Below, piece after piece: positions 36,857 to 40,114 of a stretch of 40,114 nucleotides of DNA. How positions within the stretch are numbered: position 1 is the first letter of the stretch; every line of letters begins with the position of its first letter. Location of the stretch: the NCBI RefSeq assembly GCF_001424385.1, contig NZ_LMPO01000007.1:323869-363982 (forward strand). The letters run 5' to 3'. Under the pieces are notes generated by a model. That model did no database searches and had not been told where the DNA came from. It saw only the letters and a list, made by a program, of their open reading frames with translations. The DNA is from Curtobacterium sp. Leaf183 (lineage in GTDB: Bacteria > Actinomycetota > Actinomycetes > Actinomycetales > Microbacteriaceae). The position numbers were made by a program, and so were the translations under genes.

Positions 36857-37843
36857 ATGGACTACCTCGTCAACCTCATCCAAGCGCTGACCCAAGAGGC
36901 ACTCGCGCCGACCACCGCCGCGTTCGCGCTCGCGGCGATCGGCCTCAACGTGCACTTCGGTCTGACCGGCCTCGTGAACATGGGCCAGGCGGCGTTCCTG
37001 CTGCTCGGGGCCTACGGCTTCGCGATCTCGATCACGAACGGGCTGCCCTTCGGGATGGCCGTCCTCGTGGCCCTGCTCGTCGCGATCGTGTTCGCGATCA
37101 TCCTCGGCATCCCGACCCTGCGGCTCCGCGGCGACTACCTGGCGATCGTGACGATCTCCGGCGCGGAGATCATCCGCATGGTCGGCAGGTCGAGTCTGCT
37201 GACCACGACCACGGGCGGCTCGAACGGCATCACCGGGTCGAGCTACCGCGACCCGTTCAACGCCCTGAGCTTCCTGCCGGACGGCACCACCACGATCCTG
37301 TGGTTCACGTACTCGAACAACGGCGTCAACGGCTGGTGGATCCGCATCGTCGGCTGGGGTCTCGTCGCCCTGTTCACCGTCGTGCTGTTCCTGCTCATGC
37401 GCAGCCCCTGGGGCCGTGTCGTCAAGGCCATCCGCGAGGACGAGGACGCCGTCCGGTCCCTCGGCAAGAGCGTCTACTCGTACAAGATGCAGTCGCTCGT
37501 GTTCGGTGGTGCGCTCGGAGCCCTGGCCGGCATCATCTACGTCCTGCCGAGTTCGGTGCAGCCGGACGCGATGGGCCGCTCGATGACGTTCTTCATCTGG
37601 ACGGCGCTCATCCTCGGCGGTGCCGCGACGGTGTTCGGACCGGTGCTCGGAGCCGTGCTGTTCTTCGTCGTCCGGCTCGGCATCAGGACCCTCGCGAGCG
37701 ACTTCATCCCCAACTCGATCATGAACTCGCAGCAGGCGGAGCAGTTCTCTTACGTGCTCGTCGGCGTCGCGCTCATGCTGCTCATCGTCTTCCGCCCGCA
37801 GGGACTCCTCGGGAACAAGAAGGAGCTGACCTTCAGTGTCTGA
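36857..37843 (+). CDS. livM: LivM-type branched-chain amino acid permease
   Basis: The product is 328 residues with about nine hydrophobic helices. Family motifs are AIGLNVHFGLTGLVNMGQAAF, LGIPTLRLRGDYLAIVTISGAEIIR, GRVVKAIREDEDAVRSLGKSVYSYKMQSLVFGG split over the cytoplasmic EAA-type loop, and IVFRPQGLLGNKKEL at the end. It forms the transmembrane channel with LivH. ATG 36857 has AAGGAG upstream. Its stop overlaps the livG GTG by 8 nt. Confidence 0.93.
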   Translation: MDYLVNLIQALTQEALAPTTAAFALAAIGLNVHFGLTGLVNMGQAAFLLLGAYGFAISITNGLPFGMAVLVALLVAIVFAIILGIPTLRLRGDYLAIVTISGAEIIRMVGRSSLLTTTTGGSNGITGSSYRDPFNALSFLPDGTTTILWFTYSNNGVNGWWIRIVGWGLVALFTVVLFLLMRSPWGRVVKAIREDEDAVRSLGKSVYSYKMQSLVFGGALGALAGIIYVLPSSVQPDAMGRSMTFFIWTALILGGAATVFGPVLGAVLFFVVRLGIRTLASDFIPNSIMNSQQAEQFSYVLVGVALMLLIVFRPQGLLGNKKELTFSV

Positions 37844-38807
37844 GTCACCAGTGCCCACCGCGGTGTCGCACACCCCGGGTGCGGCCAAGCCCGACGCCAT
37901 CCTGACCGTCGACAACATCATCAGGCGCTTCGGCGGCATGACCGCGGTCGACGTCGACCACCTCGAGGTCCAGCGCGGCTCGATCACCGCGCTCATCGGG
38001 CCGAACGGTGCCGGCAAGACCACGTTCTTCAACCTGCTCACCGGCTTCGACAAGCCCTCGAGCGGCAAGGACGCCAGCTGGGTCTTCAACGGCGCGACCC
38101 TCGGCAACACCGGCGCCGCGAAGGTCGCCCGTGCCGGCATGGTCCGCACGTTCCAGCTCACGAAGGCGCTGTCCCGGCTGACGGTGATGCAGAACATGCT
38201 GCTCGGCGCGAGGGACCAGCCCGGTGAGAACTTCTTCGCCGCGCTCGTCAAGCCGCTGTGGTCCAAGCGTGAGCGGGAGATCACCGCCAAGGCCGAGGAC
38301 CTGCTCGCCCGGTTCAAGCTCCTCGAGAAGAAGGACGACTACGCCGGGTCGCTGTCCGGCGGTCAGCGGAAGCTGCTCGAGATGGCGCGGGCGCTGATGT
38401 CCGATCCGACGATGATCATGCTCGACGAGCCGATGGCCGGCGTGAACCCCGCGCTGACCCAGTCACTCCTCGGACACATCCAGTCCCTGCGCGACGACGG
38501 CATGACCGTGCTGTTCGTCGAGCACGACATGCACATGGTCCGGCACATCTCGGACTGGGTCGTCGTGATGGCGGAGGGCCGGGTCGTCGCCGAGGGGCCC
38601 GCGGGCACCGTGATGGACGACCAGGCGGTGATCGACGCCTACCTCGGAGCGCACCACGACACCGACCTCGGCGACGACTCGCTCCTCACCGAGGAGACGT
38701 ACGAGGAACTCGCCGACGAGGTCGCCGGTGAAGACCAGACGGCAGCCGGCGAGCGTCCGGTGGCAGGCACGGCGGAGTCCGCCGACGACGGGAAGGCGAC
38801 CCGATGA
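37836..38807 (+). CDS. livG: LivG-type ABC ATPase
   Basis: The product is 323 residues. Walker A is GPNGAGKTTFFNLLTG, the Q-loop region VRTFQLTKALSRLTVMQNML, the signature LSGGQRKLLEMARAL, Walker B IMLDEPMAGVNP and the switch region VLFVEHDMHMV. The BCA-type C-terminus is VIDAYLGAHH. About 50 extra acidic residues follow (DLGDDSLLTEETYEELADEV), which normal LivG lacks. The GTG lies inside the end of livM with AGGAG upstream. The stop overlaps livF (ATGA). Confidence 0.94.
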   Translation: MSESPVPTAVSHTPGAAKPDAILTVDNIIRRFGGMTAVDVDHLEVQRGSITALIGPNGAGKTTFFNLLTGFDKPSSGKDASWVFNGATLGNTGAAKVARAGMVRTFQLTKALSRLTVMQNMLLGARDQPGENFFAALVKPLWSKREREITAKAEDLLARFKLLEKKDDYAGSLSGGQRKLLEMARALMSDPTMIMLDEPMAGVNPALTQSLLGHIQSLRDDGMTVLFVEHDMHMVRHISDWVVVMAEGRVVAEGPAGTVMDDQAVIDAYLGAHHDTDLGDDSLLTEETYEELADEVAGEDQTAAGERPVAGTAESADDGKATR

Positions 38808-39616
38808 CCGACGCGAGCGACGCGATGGACGCGAACCGGGCCTCCAGCCCGACCAGCGGCGGGACCGGGACGGACACGCTCGAACCGGTGATGCGGGCCA
38901 GCGGCCTCGTCGCCGGGTACCTGCCGGGCGTGAACATCCTCAACGGCTGTGACCTGGAGTGCTTCCCGGGCGAGCTCATCGGCATCATCGGCCCGAACGG
39001 CGCCGGCAAGTCGACGCTGCTCAAGGCCCTGTTCGGACTGGTCTCCGTGCGTGAGGGTGCCGTCACCCTCGACGGCGAGGACATCACGAACATGAAGGCC
39101 AACAAGCTCGTGCAGGCCGGCGTCGGGTTCGTGCCGCAGTCGAACAACGTGTTCCCCTCGCTGTCGATCGAGGAGAACCTGCAGATGGGGCTCTACCTCC
39201 GACCGAAGAAGTTCTCGGAACGGCTCGAGGTGATCTACGACCTGTTCCCGGTCCTCGGCCAGCGGAAGGGCCAGCGTGCGGGGTCGCTGTCGGGCGGTGA
39301 GCGGCAGTCGGTCGCGATGGCCCGCGCGCTGATGATGGACCCGAAGGTGCTGCTGCTCGACGAGCCGAGCGCCGGGCTGTCGCCCGTGCGACAAGACGAG
39401 ACCTTCATCCGCACCCGGCGGATCAACAAGGCCGGAGTGTCGATCATCATGGTCGAGCAGAACGCGCGACGCTGTCTGCAGATCTGCGATCGCGGGTACG
39501 TGCTCGACCAGGGCCGGAACGCGTACTCGGGCACCGGGAAGGAGCTCGCCGACGACCCCAAGGTCATCGAGCTCTACCTCGGCACGCTCGCCAAGGACGT
39601 CGACGCCGCCAAGTAG
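38804..39616 (+). CDS. livF: LivF-type ABC ATPase
   Basis: The product is 270 residues. A Ser/Asp-rich N-terminal stretch of about 30 residues precedes the ATPase: GYLPGVNILNGCDL, Walker A GPNGAGKSTLLKALFG, GVGFVPQSNNVFPSLSIEENL, signature LSGGERQSVAMARAL, Walker B VLLLDEPSAGLSP and IIMVEQNARRCL. The C-terminus VIELYLGTL is typical of LivF. It completes the livHMGF operon; ATGA overlap with livG indicates translational coupling. Confidence 0.94.
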   Translation: MTDASDAMDANRASSPTSGGTGTDTLEPVMRASGLVAGYLPGVNILNGCDLECFPGELIGIIGPNGAGKSTLLKALFGLVSVREGAVTLDGEDITNMKANKLVQAGVGFVPQSNNVFPSLSIEENLQMGLYLRPKKFSERLEVIYDLFPVLGQRKGQRAGSLSGGERQSVAMARALMMDPKVLLLDEPSAGLSPVRQDETFIRTRRINKAGVSIIMVEQNARRCLQICDRGYVLDQGRNAYSGTGKELADDPKVIELYLGTLAKDVDAAK

Positions 39617-39659
39617 GGGGGGTCGACCCGCCGGTGTCGCTGTGGGGGCGGCACCGGCA

Positions 39660-39710
39660 CCGAGCGGGGTCGTGCGAAGACGCTGTCGCGCCGCACGGCC
39701 CCGCTCTCGG
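39660..39710 (+). terminator. Terminator-like hairpin after livF
   Basis: CCGAGCGGGGTCGTGCG (39660-39676) pairs with 39692-39710 with a 2-nt bulge, one G-T wobble and a 15-nt loop. It starts 43 nt after the livF stop. Confidence 0.6.
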
Positions 39711-39716
39711 ACGCAC

Positions 39717-39727
39717 GACGGCGTCTC
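39717..39727 (-). repeat. Single inverted GAGACGCCG-type unit
   Basis: GACGGCGTCTC is the reverse of the decamer found in the arrays at 32472 and 33542. It is preceded by CGGACGCACGA, a string also present inside array B at 33570-33580. Confidence 0.5.
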
Positions 39728-39775
39728 GCTGACGCAGTGCCGGCCAGGAGGCACGTCCCACCGCCGGCACGCGGG

Positions 39776-39781
39776 TAGCGT
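39776..39781 (+). promoter_or_regulatory. -10 box TAGCGT, leaderless promoter of the small membrane protein
   Basis: TAGCGT is followed by 7 nt and the GTG at 39789. It supports a short gene starting at 39789 rather than the longer open frame from 39642. Confidence 0.5.
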
Positions 39782-39788
39782 TCCCGAC

Positions 39789-39968
39789 GTGGACAGGATC
39801 GCGGCACGCGCCATGGACGCCCTGGTCTGGGTCGTGTTCGTGGTGCTCTTCGTCGGCGCGGCGCTGCTCGTGAAGGTCGCCGCGCTGCTGCTGGTCGTGC
39901 TGGTCGTGCTGGCGCTCGGCCTGGGCCTGACGCTCCGTCTGCTGCGTCGGCGTCGCCCCACGCGCTGA
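39789..39968 (+). CDS. Small membrane protein, 59 residues
   Basis: The product starts MDRIAARAMDALVWVVFVV and consists of a nearly continuous hydrophobic stretch (about 9-50), long enough for two helices with a short turn around LLVKVA, followed by a basic tail (RLLRRRRPTR). I do not recognise a family. The start is set by the TAGCGT box 7 nt upstream; the longer open frame from 39642 covers the liv terminator. Function is unknown. Confidence 0.55.
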   Translation: MDRIAARAMDALVWVVFVVLFVGAALLVKVAALLLVVLVVLALGLGLTLRLLRRRRPTR

Positions 39969-40029
39969 CGCCGCGCGCTGACGCCACAGCGCCCGTGCCG
40001 CGGAGCCGCCGCCCCGCGCGGAGTTGCAC

Positions 40030-40061
40030 GCCTGGTGCGAGCCTGTTTCCTCGCACCAGGC
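40030..40061. repeat. REP-like palindrome
   Basis: GCCTGGTGCGA (40030-40040) and TCGCACCAGGC (40051-40061) form a perfect 11-bp stem with a 10-nt loop. The right-arm 11-mer CGCACCAGGCA (40052-40062) recurs at 40104-40114, the last bases of the window, and CGAGG/CCTCG (40076-40090) forms another small stem between them. The 146-nt tail 39969-40114 holds no gene. Confidence 0.7.
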
Positions 40062-40114
40062 AGTCAACCGCGCACCGAGGCGCAACCTCGCACGGTGCTG
40101 CAGCGCACCAGGCA

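Overview
This window is chromosomal DNA from a high-GC actinobacterium. The likely family is Microbacteriaceae and the genus may be Curtobacterium; this rests on protein character and gene order as I know them, not on a search. Supporting signs are GTG starts, a zinc-form rpmJ, a 331-residue RpoA that starts at LIAQRP, long acidic or N-terminal tails on L17 and S9, GTGA/ATGA gene overlaps, an LAFTG cell-wall sorting signal and many leaderless promoters. No tRNA, rRNA, CRISPR array, insertion sequence or prophage was seen.

The backbone is a conserved actinobacterial core: infA(partial)-rpmJ-rpsM-rpsK-rpoA-rplQ ... truA ... rplM-rpsI-glmM, coaA, glmS-acpS-alr-alr-tsaE ... tsaB-rimI-tsaD ... groES ... 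guaB. Accessory genes interrupt it. (1) 3397-9593: a FUSC-type membrane protein, a 1069-residue AfsR/SARP-like ATPase regulator and a DrrAB-type ABC exporter separate rplQ from truA. (2) 10606-14549: a metallo-beta-lactamase-fold hydrolase and a cell-wall-anchored ExeM/NucH-type nuclease separate truA from rplM. (3) 24106-24843: a secreted GH16 protein lies antisense inside the tsaE-tsaB-rimI-tsaD group. (4) 27333-29264: a PYGQQ-rich DUF4190-type protein and a THUMP-like methyltransferase. (5) 29835-33449: RarD, a branched-chain-amino-acid-type binding lipoprotein and an AbiEi/DUF559-like protein. (6) 35406-39616: the livHMGF transporter operon, divergent from guaB.

The genes cover translation and transcription (ribosomal proteins, RpoA), the UDP-GlcNAc and D-alanine steps of peptidoglycan synthesis (GlmS, GlmM, two alanine racemases), t6A tRNA modification (TsaE, TsaB, TsaD), cofactor priming (CoaA, AcpS), purine synthesis (GuaB), protein folding (GroES) and branched-chain amino acid uptake (binding protein plus LivHMGF).

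The most interesting signals are these. Two converging arrays of a GAGACGCCGC decamer with an 18-19 bp period bracket the AbiEi/DUF559-like gene. Two tandem alanine racemase genes have complementary departures from the consensus active site. A 31-bp duplication of the alr start creates a 25-codon leader ORF. LivH carries a fused extracytoplasmic beta-sandwich-like domain. A TAnnnT box sits exactly 6-7 nt before the start codon of nine genes. A hairpin followed by the same 12-mer occurs in two spacers of the ribosomal operon.
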